A stretch of 64,000 nucleotides of DNA from a bacterium (GCA_026129405.1 JAHCID010000009.1:62001-126000), one strand, 5' to 3'; positions 41,659 to 51,160 are shown, numbered from the stretch's first letter. The notes: a model not told the origin generated them from the sequence alone. A program made the numbers and translations.

Positions 41659-42818
41659 CGGTCGATCTCTGGGGCCACGAGGTCGTAGCTGGCGATGACG
41701 GCGACCAGATCGGCGATCATGAGGTCGCGGCTGACCTGCGGGATGGTGGCGATGGCGGCGAACGAGCCGGTGCGGATCTTGCAGCGGTAGGGGAACGCGG
41801 TGCCGTCGCTGACCACGTACCAGCCCATGTCGCCGCGCGCGCTCTCGACGCGGACGTAGCACTCGCCCGCCGGCGGCTTGAAGTTGCGCGGCACCTTCGC
41901 GATCACCGGCCCGTCCGGCAGCCGCGCGACGCACTGGCGCAGGATGCGGCAGCTCTCGCGCATCTCCCGCATGCGCACGATGTAGCGGTCGAAGGCGTCG
42001 CCGAGCGTCCCCATCTCGCCGCGGCCGACCGGCACGTCGAACTCCAGCTCCGGGTACACGGAGTACGGATCGTCGCGGCGCACGTCGTAGGCGAAGCCGG
42101 TGCCGCGCAGGTTCGGGCCGACGAGGTTCCACGCGATCGCCTGCTCGGCGCCGACCACGGCCACGTCGGCGAGCCGCTCGGCGTAGATCTTGTTGTACGA
42201 GATCAGGCGGTCGTACTCGTCGAGGATGGGCTCGAAGCGACCGAGGAAATGCGTCAGCCGCCCGAGCCACCCCGGCGGCAGATCCCATCCCACGCCGCCG
42301 ATGCGCATGTAGTGGAACGTGAGGCGCGCGCCGCACAGCTCCTCGAAGAGGTCGTTCAGGTACTCGCGCTCGCGGATGGCGTGCGTGAACGGCGTGAACG
42401 CGCCCAGGTCCATCGCCATCGAGCCGACGGAGAGGAGATGGCTGTGCAGGCGGCAGAGCTCGTCGGCGATCACGCGGCAGTACTCGCCGCGCGGCGGCAC
42501 GGTGATGCCGGCGAGCCGCTCCGCCGCCATCGCCCAGCCGTGGTTGCAGAACATCGCCGCCACGTAGTCGACGCGGTCGGTGTAGGGCAGGAAGCCGTGC
42601 CAGCCGACCTTCTCCGCGATCTTCTCGATCGAGCGGTGCAGGTAGCCGACGTCGGGCACCGCCTCCTTCATCACCTCGCCGTCGGCACGCACGACGAAGC
42701 GCAGCACGCCGTGCGTCGACGGGTGCTGCGGGCCCATCGACAGCGTCATGTCCTCGGTGACGACGCCGCCCGGCGTCTCCCGCTGCACCTCGACCTCGAA
42801 GCCTCCGAGCCCCGCCAT
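41655..42818 (-). CDS. nuoD: NADH-quinone oxidoreductase subunit D
   Basis: The 387-residue, 49-kDa-type subunit has the quinone-binding [14 protein letters not shown], then [49 protein letters not shown] and the C-terminal [17 protein letters not shown] and RIRTGSF-like [10 protein letters not shown]. It is separate from nuoC here, unlike the fused NuoCD of enterobacteria. It starts six bases after nuoC. Confidence 0.97.
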   Translation of the reverse strand: MAGLGGFEVEVQRETPGGVVTEDMTLSMGPQHPSTHGVLRFVVRADGEVMKEAVPDVGYLHRSIEKIAEKVGWHGFLPYTDRVDYVAAMFCNHGWAMAAERLAGITVPPRGEYCRVIADELCRLHSHLLSVGSMAMDLGAFTPFTHAIREREYLNDLFEELCGARLTFHYMRIGGVGWDLPPGWLGRLTHFLGRFEPILDEYDRLISYNKIYAERLADVAVVGAEQAIAWNLVGPNLRGTGFAYDVRRDDPYSVYPELEFDVPVGRGEMGTLGDAFDRYIVRMREMRESCRILRQCVARLPDGPVIAKVPRNFKPPAGECYVRVESARGDMGWYVVSDGTAFPYRCKIRTGSFAAIATIPQVSRDLMIADLVAVIASYDLVAPEIDR

Positions 42819-42824
42819 GCCGCC

Positions 42825-43325
42825 TCAGGGTCGGAGCAGGCTCGCGCGCGAGGTCGAGATGCCGTGGTACTCCTCCGGCTCGACGAAGTCCTTGCGCAGC
42901 GGATGCCCGGGCCAGTCCTCGGGCATCAGCAGGCGGCGGAGATCGGGATGGCCGTCGAAGACGACGCCGAAGAGATCGAAGACCTCGCGCTCGGGCCACT
43001 CCGCCGCCGGCCAGACGCCGCTCACCGTCGGCACGCCGGGGGCGTCGCGCGGCGTCTCCACCTTCAGCACGCCCCAGTGCCGCAGCCGGTACGAGTAGAG
43101 GTGGTAGACGACCTCGATCACCTCGCGCTTCGGCCAGTCGACGCCCGACAGGCACGACAGGCAGTCGAAGGCGAGAGCGGGATCATCCTTCGCGAACCGG
43201 CAGACGAGCGCGATCTGCGCGGCGTCGACCCGCTGCCAGGCGTCGCGGCCACTGCCCGTGAGCGGGCCGATCGCCTCGCCGAAGCGATCGCGGAGCCGCG
43301 CGTGCACGCCGGCGGCGTCGAGCAC
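42825..43325 (-). CDS. nuoC: NADH-quinone oxidoreductase subunit C
   Basis: The 166-residue, 30-kDa-type subunit shows [28 protein letters not shown] (around residues 52-79) and the family end [38 protein letters not shown] (around residues 111-149). It joins NuoD and NuoB in the peripheral arm. The GTG at 43325 is one base past the nuoB stop. An upstream frame with similar residues is a shadow. Confidence 0.95.
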   Translation of the reverse strand: MLDAAGVHARLRDRFGEAIGPLTGSGRDAWQRVDAAQIALVCRFAKDDPALAFDCLSCLSGVDWPKREVIEVVYHLYSYRLRHWGVLKVETPRDAPGVPTVSGVWPAAEWPEREVFDLFGVVFDGHPDLRRLLMPEDWPGHPLRKDFVEPEEYHGISTSRASLLRP

Positions 43326-43326
43326 G

Positions 43327-43818
43327 TCAGGCCGTCTCCGGGGCGCGGACGAGCCAGCGCTCGCGCTGGATCTTCGCCTGCAGCTTCACCAGCCCCTCGG
43401 TGAGCGCCTCCGGCCGCGGCGGGCAGCCGGGCACGTAGACGTCGACGGGGATCACCTTGTCGACGCCGTCGCACACCGAGTAGGCGAGCTGGAAGAGCCC
43501 GCCGCAGTTGGCGCAGCTGCCCATCGAGACGACGTACTTCGGCGCCGGCATCTGGTCGTAGAGCACCTTCGTGCGCAGCGCCATCTTGAGCGTCAGCGTG
43601 CCGGAGACGATGAGCACGTCGGAGACGCGCGGCGTCGCGCGCGGCGCCATGCCGAAGCGCTCGAGGTCGGCGCGCGGCCCGCCGGTCTGCATCATCTCGA
43701 TGGCGCAGCAGGCGAGGCCGAACATCATGTACCAGACCGACGATTTGCGGGTCCAGTTGAGGAGGTCGTCGACCCGCGTGGTGATCGCCATCTCGGGCGC
43801 GGTGTTGAGGAGCGACAT
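43327..43818 (-). CDS. nuoB: NADH-quinone oxidoreductase subunit B
   Basis: The 163-residue subunit binds cluster N2, the last Fe-S centre before quinone. Its ligands are the tandem Cys pair in [11 protein letters not shown], the Cys in [10 protein letters not shown] and the Cys in [12 protein letters not shown]. The GxxxxPRxSD-like segment ([18 protein letters not shown]) is also typical. It starts 16 bases after the nuoA stop. Confidence 0.97.
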   Translation of the reverse strand: MSLLNTAPEMAITTRVDDLLNWTRKSSVWYMMFGLACCAIEMMQTGGPRADLERFGMAPRATPRVSDVLIVSGTLTLKMALRTKVLYDQMPAPKYVVSMGSCANCGGLFQLAYSVCDGVDKVIPVDVYVPGCPPRPEALTEGLVKLQAKIQRERWLVRAPETA

Positions 43819-43834
43819 GGGCGGTCTCCCGATG

Positions 43835-44236
43835 TCAGGCGGCGGGACGCACCCGATCGCGGCGTGCGTGCCAGGCGAGATCGCCGCGCGCCCACACGTA
43901 CGCGAGCCCGACGGCGAGGATGCCGACGAAGAACAGGAGCTCGACGAGCGCGGTCACGCCCCTGCCGTCTTCCACCATCTCGCGGAACACGGCGGCGACC
44001 GGATAGACGAACGCCAGCTCGACGTCGAAGATCACGAACACCAGCGCGATGAGATAGAAGCGGATGTTGAAGTTGATCCACGCCGGCCCGCTCGGCGGCT
44101 CGCCGCACTCGTAGGTCGCCAGCTTGCCGGGCGACGGCGCGCTCGGGCGCAGGAGCGACCCCAGAGCGAGCATCAGCGCGCAGAGCCCGACGCCCAGCCC
44201 GACGAACACGAGCACGTTCGCGAAGTCGAAGTGCAT
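43835..44236 (-). CDS. nuoA: NADH-quinone oxidoreductase subunit A
   Basis: The 133-residue, three-helix subunit has the loop [38 protein letters not shown] (around residues 39-77), whose YECG and FDVE residues line the quinone site. The first gene of the nuo cluster, it starts at the ATG at 44236; a GTG one codon upstream is possible. The 60-base gap to the btuD-like stop must contain the operon promoter; no clear box pair stands out. Confidence 0.95.
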   Translation of the reverse strand: MHFDFANVLVFVGLGVGLCALMLALGSLLRPSAPSPGKLATYECGEPPSGPAWINFNIRFYLIALVFVIFDVELAFVYPVAAVFREMVEDGRGVTALVELLFFVGILAVGLAYVWARGDLAWHARRDRVRPAA

Positions 44237-44295
44237 CACGGACCGGTCTCGCCCCGCTCCCTACCAGCGCCCCGGCGGGCGGCGCAATCCACGCC

Positions 44296-45087
44296 TCAAC
44301 CGGCCGGCGCGTCCAGCCGCGGCACCACGATCCGGCGCCCGCTCGGACCGTGCGTCTCGACCAGGACCGGAGTCGCGAACACGGCCTCGAGCACGTCCGG
44401 CGCCAGCACCGCCGCCGGCGGCCCGGCACACACGACGCGCCCGTCGGCGAGCAGCACGAGATGGTCGCAGAAGGCGGCCGCCAGGTTGAGGTCGTGCAGG
44501 ACGGTGAGCGCCGCCATCCCGTCGCGCCGGCAGCGGGCGCGCACCACCGCGTGCAGCAGGCTCTGGTGGCGCAGGTCCAGGTGCGTGGTCGGCTCGTCGA
44601 GGAGCAGGACCTGCGGCTCCTGCGCGAGCGCCCGCGCCAGGAAGACGCGCTGGCGCTCGCCGCCCGAGAGCGCGTCGATGGGCCGCACCTCGAGGGCGTC
44701 TATCTCCAGCGCGGCGAGCGCCGCCCGCGCCACGGCGAGGTCGTGCGGGCCGGGGAACCCGAACGGGCCGAGGTACGGCGTACGCCCCATCAGCACCGCC
44801 TCGAGCACCGTGAACGGGAACTCGAGCCGCGGGTCCTGCGGCACCAGCGCGAGCACCCGCGCCACCTCGCGGCGCGGCCACGCGGCGAGCGGGCGGTCGC
44901 CGAGCACGACCGTCCCCGCCGACGGGCGATCGAGGCCGGCGAGCAGGCGGACCAACGTCGACTTGCCGGCCCCGTTCGGACCGACGAGGCCGACGACGGC
45001 GCCCGGCTCGAGGGCCAGCGACACGCCGCGCAGCACCGGGCGCGCCTGGTGCGCGAAGTGGACCGCGTCGGCCGTGAGCCGGGTCAC
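44296..45087 (-). CDS. ABC transporter ATP-binding protein, BtuD/FepC type
   Basis: The 263-residue ATPase has Walker A VGPNGAGKST, Q-loop LVPQDPRLE, signature LSGGERQR, Walker B VLLLDEPTTHLD and the H-loop VLHDLNLA. It belongs to the vitamin B12/iron-siderophore group. The GTG overlaps the permease stop by four bases, giving binding protein, permease, ATPase in order, all on the minus strand. Two flanking cobalamin-riboswitch operons make corrinoid import the best guess, though heme or siderophore import cannot be excluded by sequence alone. Confidence 0.9.
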   Translation of the reverse strand: MTRLTADAVHFAHQARPVLRGVSLALEPGAVVGLVGPNGAGKSTLVRLLAGLDRPSAGTVVLGDRPLAAWPRREVARVLALVPQDPRLEFPFTVLEAVLMGRTPYLGPFGFPGPHDLAVARAALAALEIDALEVRPIDALSGGERQRVFLARALAQEPQVLLLDEPTTHLDLRHQSLLHAVVRARCRRDGMAALTVLHDLNLAAAFCDHLVLLADGRVVCAGPPAAVLAPDVLEAVFATPVLVETHGPSGRRIVVPRLDAPAG

Positions 45088-46103
45088 GCGCTCCCCCGGC
45101 GCAAGGTGCGGCGCAGGAGGTAGAGGAAGAACGGGCCGCCGAGGAAGGCCGTCACGACGCCCACCGGCAGCTCGTTCGCGCCGAGCGCGGTGCGCGCCGC
45201 CGTATCCGCCCACACGAGCAGGACGGCGCCGCCGAGGAACGACGCCGGCAGCAGCAGGCGCAGGTCCGGCCCGAACAGCAGGCGCAGGAGATGCGGCACG
45301 ATGAGGCCGACGAAGTTGATCATGCCGCTCACCGAGACGGCGGCGGCGACGAGCAGCGACGCCGCCACGAACACCGTGCGCCGCACCCGCTCGACGTCGA
45401 CGCCGAGCGCGTGCGCGCCCTCCTCGCCCGCCGCCATGAGGTTCAGGTGCTGCGCGTGCCGGCCGAGCGCGACGACGCCGGCCAGCGCGTAGGCGGCCAC
45501 CAGACCGACCAGCACGTAGCTCTGCGCCGACAGCGACCCCATGATCCAGAACAGCACGCCCTGTGCCTGCGTGTAGCTCGCGAGCGCGTTGACGAGCATG
45601 ATCGCCGCGGCCCCGAGCGCGTTGCACACGACGCCCACGAGCAGCAGCGTCGTCGGCGCCGCACGGCCGTCGCGCCGCGCCAGCACGAAGACGAGCGCCA
45701 TCGTGCCGAGCGCCCCCGCGAACGCCGCGAGCGGCACGACGGGCGACACCGGATCGGCCCCGGTCACCAGCACCAGGGCGCCGGCGACCGCCGCCCCGGC
45801 CGAGATGCCGAGCAGGTGCGGATCGGCGAGCGGGTTGCCGAGCAGGCCCTGGAGCGCCGCGCCGGCGCAGGCCAGCGCCCCGCCCACGACGGCACCGAGC
45901 AGCACGCGCGGCAGGCGGGTGCGAAACAGGATCAGATGGTCGGGCGTCCCCGCGCCGTCGGGTCCGAGCGCGCGTGCGAGGCTCGCCGACGTCGGCCCGA
46001 TCAGCGTCGCCGCCACGATCGACGCGACCACGAGCAGCGCCAGGACGGCGAGCACGCCGAGCAGGCGCCGCGGCGTCAGATGGGCGCCACGACCGCGCCT
46101 CAC
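45084..46103 (-). CDS. ABC transporter permease, BtuC/FecCD family
   Basis: The 339-residue permease has about ten helices and the family blocks RLPRVLLGAVVGGALACAGAALQGLLGNPLADPHLLGISAGA (around residues 57-98), then VSVSGMINFVGLIVPHLLRLLFGPD and GGPFFLYLLRR. FecCD permeases import B12, heme or iron chelates. The GTG start overlaps the binding-protein stop. It should pair as a dimer with the ATPase encoded next. Confidence 0.92.
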   Translation of the reverse strand: MRRGRGAHLTPRRLLGVLAVLALLVVASIVAATLIGPTSASLARALGPDGAGTPDHLILFRTRLPRVLLGAVVGGALACAGAALQGLLGNPLADPHLLGISAGAAVAGALVLVTGADPVSPVVPLAAFAGALGTMALVFVLARRDGRAAPTTLLLVGVVCNALGAAAIMLVNALASYTQAQGVLFWIMGSLSAQSYVLVGLVAAYALAGVVALGRHAQHLNLMAAGEEGAHALGVDVERVRRTVFVAASLLVAAAVSVSGMINFVGLIVPHLLRLLFGPDLRLLLPASFLGGAVLLVWADTAARTALGANELPVGVVTAFLGGPFFLYLLRRTLRRGSA

Positions 46104-46990
46104 CCCGGGGCTCCGGGATGGATCGCCGTCGCCAGCGCCGCGGCCGCCTCGCCCACGCGCGGCCCGGCGCGGAACAGCGCGTCCGGGGCGATCCGTACGA
46201 CGCGGCCGTTCGCCACCGCGGGTACGGTCGTGAGCGGTGCGAACAGGTCGCGGCCGCCCTCCTCCGTGCCCATCGCGGCGTCGAGGATGACGTCCGGCGC
46301 ACGCGCGACGACCACCTCCGTAGCGATCTGCGGAAACGCCTGGCCGACGTCGGCCGCGACGTTGGTCGCGCCGGCGACACGCAGCAGCTCGTCCTGGAGC
46401 GTCCCGCCGCCCGCGACGATGAGCGGCCGATGCCCCACGACGAGCAGTACGCCCTGCATGGGCAGGCCGGCGACGCGCCGGCGGACGGCGTCGAGCTCGC
46501 CGTCGATGCGCGCGACCAGGGCCTCGCCGCGCGCCGGCTCGCCGATCGCGGCGGCGATGGCGCGGATCGCCGCCCGCAGGTCGGCGAGCGTGCGGTCGCC
46601 GACGACCAGCACCGGGATGCCGGCGCGCTCGATGGCGCGCACCGCCTCGCGGTTCCCGGGCGACGGCACGGCGATGACGAGCCCGGGCGCGACCGCGATC
46701 ACCGCCTCGACGCTCGGCGACAGATAGCCGCCCACACGCGGCAGGCGTTCGACCGCCGGCGGAAAGTTGCAGTGTCCGCAGACGCCCACGAGACGCGCGC
46801 CGGCGTCGAGCCCGAAGAGGATCTCGGTCACCGACGGCGCGAGCGAGACGATGCGCGCACCGTCGCCCCGCGCCGCCGGCGGCGGCGCACACGCGGCCAA
46901 CACGACCGCGAACGCCGCCGCGCCGAGGAGCCGGAGCACGGCCCGTGCATCCGCGCCGGCGGCTCCCCTGTCAACGATTGCAGTGCACAT
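46100..46990 (-). CDS. Periplasmic cobalamin-type ABC binding protein, BtuF-like lipoprotein
   Basis: The protein has 296 residues from the ATG at 46990, or 279 from a GTG at 46939; both give a signal with lipobox VLAAC, so it should be membrane-tethered. The mature domain is BtuF/FhuD-like: ARIVSLAPSVTEILFGLDAGARLVGV, LPRVGGYLSPSVEAVIAVAPGLVIA and a long connecting helix, without the metal-binding His of zinc proteins. It is the first gene of the importer operon. No riboswitch precedes it, unlike the two operons downstream, but its start faces the outer-membrane barrel gene across about 200 bases. Confidence 0.85.
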   Translation of the reverse strand: MCTAIVDRGAAGADARAVLRLLGAAAFAVVLAACAPPPAARGDGARIVSLAPSVTEILFGLDAGARLVGVCGHCNFPPAVERLPRVGGYLSPSVEAVIAVAPGLVIAVPSPGNREAVRAIERAGIPVLVVGDRTLADLRAAIRAIAAAIGEPARGEALVARIDGELDAVRRRVAGLPMQGVLLVVGHRPLIVAGGGTLQDELLRVAGATNVAADVGQAFPQIATEVVVARAPDVILDAAMGTEEGGRDLFAPLTTVPAVANGRVVRIAPDALFRAGPRVGEAAAALATAIHPGAPG

Positions 46991-47187
46991 TGCCTGGGCA
47001 GGTGCATGCCCGATGCGAGGCAGGCGACGACATCCGGCTGCGAGCGGCGGCGGCAAACGATCGTTCACCAGGGGACTTGGCGGTCGCCTGCGCGACGGAG
47101 CGTCGCGGCATGCGGGTTGCTGTGCCCCGGGACGACGGCCGACGCGCCCTCGATGGTGCCGGTCGCGAAATGGAGGGAGGGACACTC
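46991..47187. promoter_or_regulatory. Divergent control region between the btuF-like and barrel genes
   Basis: This spacer holds a perfect 10-base palindrome AACGATCGTT (47056-47065) and a tight hairpin CGCGACG-GAG-CGTCGCG (47091-47107). A GGAGGGAGG ribosome-binding site precedes the barrel ATG. No cobalamin-riboswitch core (no CTGCCCCGCA-like box) is present on either strand. The palindrome is a candidate site for a shared regulator. Confidence 0.4.
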
Positions 47188-48072
47188 ATGGATCATCGAC
47201 GTCGATCGTCGAGGGCGGGGCGCTTGGCCGGCCTCGTCGCAGCAGCCGGCCTGCTGTTCGCAGCTCCGGCGGTCCACGCCGGACCGAACAGCGGGAAGAT
47301 CGAGTTCAGCGTGGGCATGGACTTCACCACGGCCTACTTCTTCCGCGGCATCCTCCAGGAGCGCAACGGCTTCATCTGGCAGCCCTACGGTGAGGTGAAC
47401 ATCAACCTCTTCGCGGACGAAGACGAGAACGCGATCTTCACGGGCTTCACGCCCTTCATCGGCACCTGGAACTCGGTCCACTCGAAGGCCACCGGCGCCG
47501 TCAGCGGCCCGACCAACTGGTACGAGTCCGACGTCTACCTCGGCGCCAAGTTCACCTTCTTCAACAAGCTCGAGGTGAAGCCCTTCTACATCGCCTACAC
47601 CTATCCGAACGGCGCCTATTCCACGGTGCAGGAGTTCGACATGTCCTTCAGCCTCGACGACAGCGAGTGGCTGGGCATGTGGGCGATGTCGCCGAGCTTC
47701 CTCTGGGCGCACGAGCTCGAGGGCACCGCCCTCGGCGACAAGCGCGGCGACTACATGGAGTTCAACGCCGGCCCGTCGTTCACCATCCTCGAGAGCGAGG
47801 ACTATCCGGTGTCGCTGGCGGTGCCGCTCCAGCTCGGCATCGGCATCGACAACTACTACGAGGGCCCGTTCAGCAACTCGAACGAGACCTTCGGCTTCTT
47901 CCGGGCGGGCGCGATCTTCAGCGTCCCGCTCGCCTTCATGGGCGAGGACTACGGCTCGTGGTCGGCCAGCGCCGGCGCCTACGTCTACACCTTCGGCAAC
48001 GTGAACAAGTTCTACAACGACAACGACGACCCCTGGGTCGTCGGCACCTGGTCGATCAACATGACCTACTGA
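47188..48072 (+). CDS. Outer-membrane beta-barrel protein (TorF/Gcw_chp-like porin)
   Basis: The 294-residue precursor has a signal peptide (RLAGLVAAAGLLFAAPAVHA). The mature protein alternates polar and aromatic residues in strands such as KIEFSVGMDFTTAYFFRG, GEVNINLFADE, WYESDVYLGAKFTFF and ASAGAYVYTFGN, and ends in an aromatic strand (VVGTWSINMTY) as barrels do. The opening FTTAYFFRGILQ resembles the TIGR02001/TorF porin group. There is no plug domain or TonB box, so it is not a BtuB-type receptor. Its place between the importer and the riboswitch operons makes a role in corrinoid entry possible. Confidence 0.72.
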   Translation: MDHRRRSSRAGRLAGLVAAAGLLFAAPAVHAGPNSGKIEFSVGMDFTTAYFFRGILQERNGFIWQPYGEVNINLFADEDENAIFTGFTPFIGTWNSVHSKATGAVSGPTNWYESDVYLGAKFTFFNKLEVKPFYIAYTYPNGAYSTVQEFDMSFSLDDSEWLGMWAMSPSFLWAHELEGTALGDKRGDYMEFNAGPSFTILESEDYPVSLAVPLQLGIGIDNYYEGPFSNSNETFGFFRAGAIFSVPLAFMGEDYGSWSASAGAYVYTFGNVNKFYNDNDDPWVVGTWSINMTY

Positions 48073-48100
48073 GGGCGCGGCTGCGCGCCCGCGAAGCTGC

Positions 48101-48144
48101 GGCCCCGATCGGCGGAGTGCTGGGGAGCCCCGCCGATCGGGGCC
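48101..48144. terminator. Bidirectional terminator hairpin between convergent genes
   Basis: A perfect 15-base stem (48101-48115 with 48130-48144, GGCCCCGATCGGCGG and its complement) closes a 14-base loop. On the plus strand a GTGGTGTTT tract follows. It separates the barrel gene from the convergent first riboswitch operon and can serve both. Confidence 0.75.
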
Positions 48145-48203
48145 GTGGTGTTTGCGGCCCGAGCGACGGGCGCCGGGCGCCCGCCGCTCGTTCCGTTCCG
48201 ACC

Positions 48204-49625
48204 TCACTTGCAGCGCACGTTCGGCCCGGCGAGCGCACAGCTCGCGAACGCGCTCGTACCGCACTGCCCCGCCGCATCGAGGCTGAAGGTCGCCCGCAGG
48301 GGCAGATCGCCGGCACCGGCGACGAATGCGCCCTTCTTGCCGGTGACCTTCACCTTCACGCGGCCCGCCGGTACGGGGAGCTTCTTCACGGCCACCTTCG
48401 TGATGCCTGCGACCCCGGCCTTGCTCGAGAACGTCCAGGCCGTACCGCCGCCCTTCACCTTCCAGCCGGTCTTCGTCCCGGCGTCGTAGGCACCGCCCGG
48501 GAGCGCGACGTCGGCGACGGTGCCGGCGGCGCCGGTGACCGCGAGGCGCACGCCGTTCATGAGCGGATCGAGCGCCGGGGACGTGGGCACGATCATCTCG
48601 CCCGTCAGCTTGAGGCCGTCGTCGCCGGTCGGCAGAGCGACCTTCGTGAGCGTGAGCTTCGCCCGCGTGAGCGCCACGCCGCCGATGCACGGCTGATCGG
48701 CGTCGCAGGCCCCGTCGGCGTCCGCGTCGCGACAGATGGTGGCGATCTCGCTCACGCCGACGTCGAGGACCAGCGTCTCGTTGCGGGCGGGGTCGTGGAA
48801 CAGCTCCGACGAGAAGACGAAGCCGCTGGCCCGCTCGCTCTGGGCGCCTCCCGGCGCCACCGCCAGGATGGTGCTGCTGGAGAAGTCCGGCTTGAAGCCG
48901 CCGCTGACGAGCAGGTTGCCGTCGTTGTCGAGATCGATGGCGTAGCAGCCGGAGAGCCCGCCGACGACGGGCCCGACCGGCGTGCCGGCGAGCGTGTACG
49001 CCGCCACGGAGCCGGTGAACGTCGCATCGACGTTGCCGACCAGGAGATTGCCGCCGGCGAGGGCCAGGCCCGCGGTGTAGTCGAATCCGGTGACGAGGTT
49101 CGACGCCACGCCGCCGGTGATCTTCACGACCCGGCCGGCGCCGGGGCCCGTCCCGTCGCTCACGATGAGATCGCTCCCCGAGACCACGACGTCCTGCGCG
49201 AAGGGGATCGAGCCGCTGGGCACGACCTCGGCTCCCGCCGCGGGCAGCGCGGTCGCCCGCGTGAGCGCGTCCGGAACGGCGTAGACGGTGTCGCCGGTGG
49301 TCGCCCCCATGAGGTGGCCGCCGTTGTCGGTGACGTAGAGCGTGCCGCCCGCGAAGGCGAAGCCGCCGAGCGAGTTGAAGCCGGTGGCGATCGTGGTGGC
49401 GACGCCGCCGTCGAGCCGGATCACCTGCTGGAGCCCGACCCCGAAGGCGCCCTGGCCCACGAAGACCGCGTCGCCGGCACGGACGACGCCGCCCTGCACG
49501 AAGTCCGGCGTCGGGATGGTGCCGGCAACCCAGCCGGGCGCCGTCGTGATGGCGGCCCCGACCGGGGCCACGGCGGCCAGCGCGAGCGCGCCGGCCAGAG
49601 TCGCATGACGTGTCCAGGAAACCAT
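48204..49625 (-). CDS. Secreted beta-propeller protein with CK-terminal domain, operon 1 gene C
   Basis: The 473-residue precursor has a signal peptide (HATLAGALALAAVAPVGAA). Residues 30-310 form NHL-like propeller blades (GFAFAGGTLYVTDNGGHL, VVVSGSDLIVSDGTGPGAGRVVKI, LALAGGNLLVGNV). A calcium-loop-like CRDADADGACDADQPC follows, then a C-terminal domain of about 150 residues (LTLTKVALPTGDDGLKLTG to the final RCK). Gene C2 (54436-55878) is a paralogue over its whole length. It is last in an operon under a cobalamin riboswitch. A role in binding corrinoid outside the cell, like the BtuG propeller of Bacteroides, is inference. Confidence 0.75.
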   Translation of the reverse strand: MVSWTRHATLAGALALAAVAPVGAAITTAPGWVAGTIPTPDFVQGGVVRAGDAVFVGQGAFGVGLQQVIRLDGGVATTIATGFNSLGGFAFAGGTLYVTDNGGHLMGATTGDTVYAVPDALTRATALPAAGAEVVPSGSIPFAQDVVVSGSDLIVSDGTGPGAGRVVKITGGVASNLVTGFDYTAGLALAGGNLLVGNVDATFTGSVAAYTLAGTPVGPVVGGLSGCYAIDLDNDGNLLVSGGFKPDFSSSTILAVAPGGAQSERASGFVFSSELFHDPARNETLVLDVGVSEIATICRDADADGACDADQPCIGGVALTRAKLTLTKVALPTGDDGLKLTGEMIVPTSPALDPLMNGVRLAVTGAAGTVADVALPGGAYDAGTKTGWKVKGGGTAWTFSSKAGVAGITKVAVKKLPVPAGRVKVKVTGKKGAFVAGAGDLPLRATFSLDAAGQCGTSAFASCALAGPNVRCK

Positions 49626-49648
49626 GCTGCGGATGTCCTTTCGTCGCC

Positions 49649-51160
49649 TCAGCGGAGCGTCACCGTGAAGCGGTCCAGGTCGACGGACTTCCGCCGTCGC
49701 TTCGTGCCGGGGCCCTCGGCACGAAGCACGACGGTGGTCCGTCGACGCGCGAGCGGGATGCGCAGCCGGCGTGTCGATCCCGGGATCGACGCGCCCAGCT
49801 CCGCGGTGAGGTCGCGCTTGCCGGCGCGCACCGTGACCGACCCCGCCCGGACCTCGGGCGCGATCACCACGATGAGCTCGGCATGCGTGCTGCCCGCCGG
49901 CAGCGCGATCGCGGCGCCGGTCGGGCTGACGTAGGTGAGCAGGTGGTCGGACGCGCGCTTGCCGCCGCGGCCGCGGAACGCGCCCGTGACCAGCGGCCCG
50001 CACGCGGCGTCGGCCGGGCACGGATCGCAGGCGTCGCCGACGCCGTCGCCGTCGGTGTCGAGCTGCTCGGGGTCGGCGACCGTGACGCAGAGGTCGCAGG
50101 CGTCGCCGACGCCGTCGCCGTCGGCGTCGGCCTGCGCGGGATCCGGCACCAGCGGACAGACGTCGGCGGCGTCGGGCACGCCGTCACCGTCGCTGTCGGG
50201 CGGTCCGCTCGGACCGTCCTCGCAGGCGTCGCCGACTCCGTCGCCGTCGGCGTCGGCCTGGTCGGGATTCGGCGTCCCCGGGCAGTTGTCGCACGGATCG
50301 CCGACGCCGTCGCCGTCGCGGTCGCGGCGGTCGGGGCTCGCGAGCCCCGGGCAGAGGTCGCAGGCGTCGCCGACGCCGTCGCCGTCCGCGTCGGCCTGGG
50401 CGGGATCGGCGACCAGCGGACAGCCGTCGGCGACGTCGGGGATGCCGTCGCCGTCGCCGTCGGCCGAGCCGGCGGTCTCCTTCGAGTTGAGGCCGGCGAT
50501 GGCGTCGAGGTCGAAGCCCGCGAGCTGCTGGAGCCCGAACACGTATGGGCCGGCGTCGATGCGCACGAAGCGGATCGCGGCGAGCCCGACGTCGGCGAGA
50601 TCGAAGACGTCGCCGCCGGAGCCCGGCGGCGGCACGAAGGCGTCGACGTCGACGCCGACCAGCGACGCGATCGGCGCCGTCGAGGGCACGAGCGGCGACG
50701 GCGCGCCGGGATCGGCCGCGTTCGCGAACACCGGATAGACGCCGGCGCAGCCGGGATAGAACGGCGGCTGGTCGAGCGCGCAGGCGAACGTCGCCCAGGT
50801 GACGCCGTCGGCGCTCACCGACACGGTGCCCGGCTCGGCGAACGGATCGAGCGTGGTCGCCCCGAACGTGAGGAAGGCGTTCTCGAAGACGGTGAAGTCG
50901 GGGCCGGGACCGTTCACGACCACGTTGTCGGTGAAGGCGACCACGACCTGGCCGCCGAGCCCGAGCGACAGGGTGTCGAGCGAGCCCGCGAACGGCCCCG
51001 CGCCGCGCGGCGGCCCGAGCACCACGCCCGGCAGGTCGGCGACCCGGGCGCCGCCGCCGGGGCCGATGGTCCAGCTGACGACGTCGTCGAGGAAGGGATC
51101 GGCCCGCCCCGCCGCCGGCACGAGCAGCAGCAGCACGACGAGGAGCGCGCGCACCGTCAC
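49649..51160 (-). CDS. Surface protein with thrombospondin type 3 repeats, operon 1 gene B
   Basis: The 503-residue precursor has a signal to about residue 20. Residues 21-225 form a beta-sandwich-like domain with [49 protein letters not shown] and [20 protein letters not shown], a pattern I know from surface proteins near B12-uptake genes in other phyla. Residues 233-380 carry seven DxDGDGxxD calcium loops of the thrombospondin type 3 kind. The last 110 residues are basic ([14 protein letters not shown] to RFTVTLR). Its paralogue B2 has exactly the same length. The GTG overlaps the gene A stop, so A and B are co-translated under the riboswitch. Confidence 0.82.
   Translation of the reverse strand: MTVRALLVVLLLLVPAAGRADPFLDDVVSWTIGPGGGARVADLPGVVLGPPRGAGPFAGSLDTLSLGLGGQVVVAFTDNVVVNGPGPDFTVFENAFLTFGATTLDPFAEPGTVSVSADGVTWATFACALDQPPFYPGCAGVYPVFANAADPGAPSPLVPSTAPIASLVGVDVDAFVPPPGSGGDVFDLADVGLAAIRFVRIDAGPYVFGLQQLAGFDLDAIAGLNSKETAGSADGDGDGIPDVADGCPLVADPAQADADGDGVGDACDLCPGLASPDRRDRDGDGVGDPCDNCPGTPNPDQADADGDGVGDACEDGPSGPPDSDGDGVPDAADVCPLVPDPAQADADGDGVGDACDLCVTVADPEQLDTDGDGVGDACDPCPADAACGPLVTGAFRGRGGKRASDHLLTYVSPTGAAIALPAGSTHAELIVVIAPEVRAGSVTVRAGKRDLTAELGASIPGSTRRLRIPLARRRTTVVLRAEGPGTKRRRKSVDLDRFTVTLR

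Noticed and set aside
40435-43155. A 906-residue frame covering nuoC, nuoD and nuoH
   Set aside because: Only its last 407 residues (nuoH) have family character. The rest is an out-of-frame reading of nuoD and nuoC.
46991-47187. Possible fourth cobalamin riboswitch upstream of btuF
   Set aside because: None of the conserved core boxes occurs on either strand. The only structures are a short palindrome and a 7-base hairpin.
50000-50460. Dense direct repeats resembling a minisatellite or CRISPR-like array
   Set aside because: They are the DNA of thrombospondin type 3 calcium loops (repeated GACGGCGAC-type codons) in gene B1, and again in B2 at 56250-56720. Unit lengths vary and the frame is maintained, so these are protein repeats.
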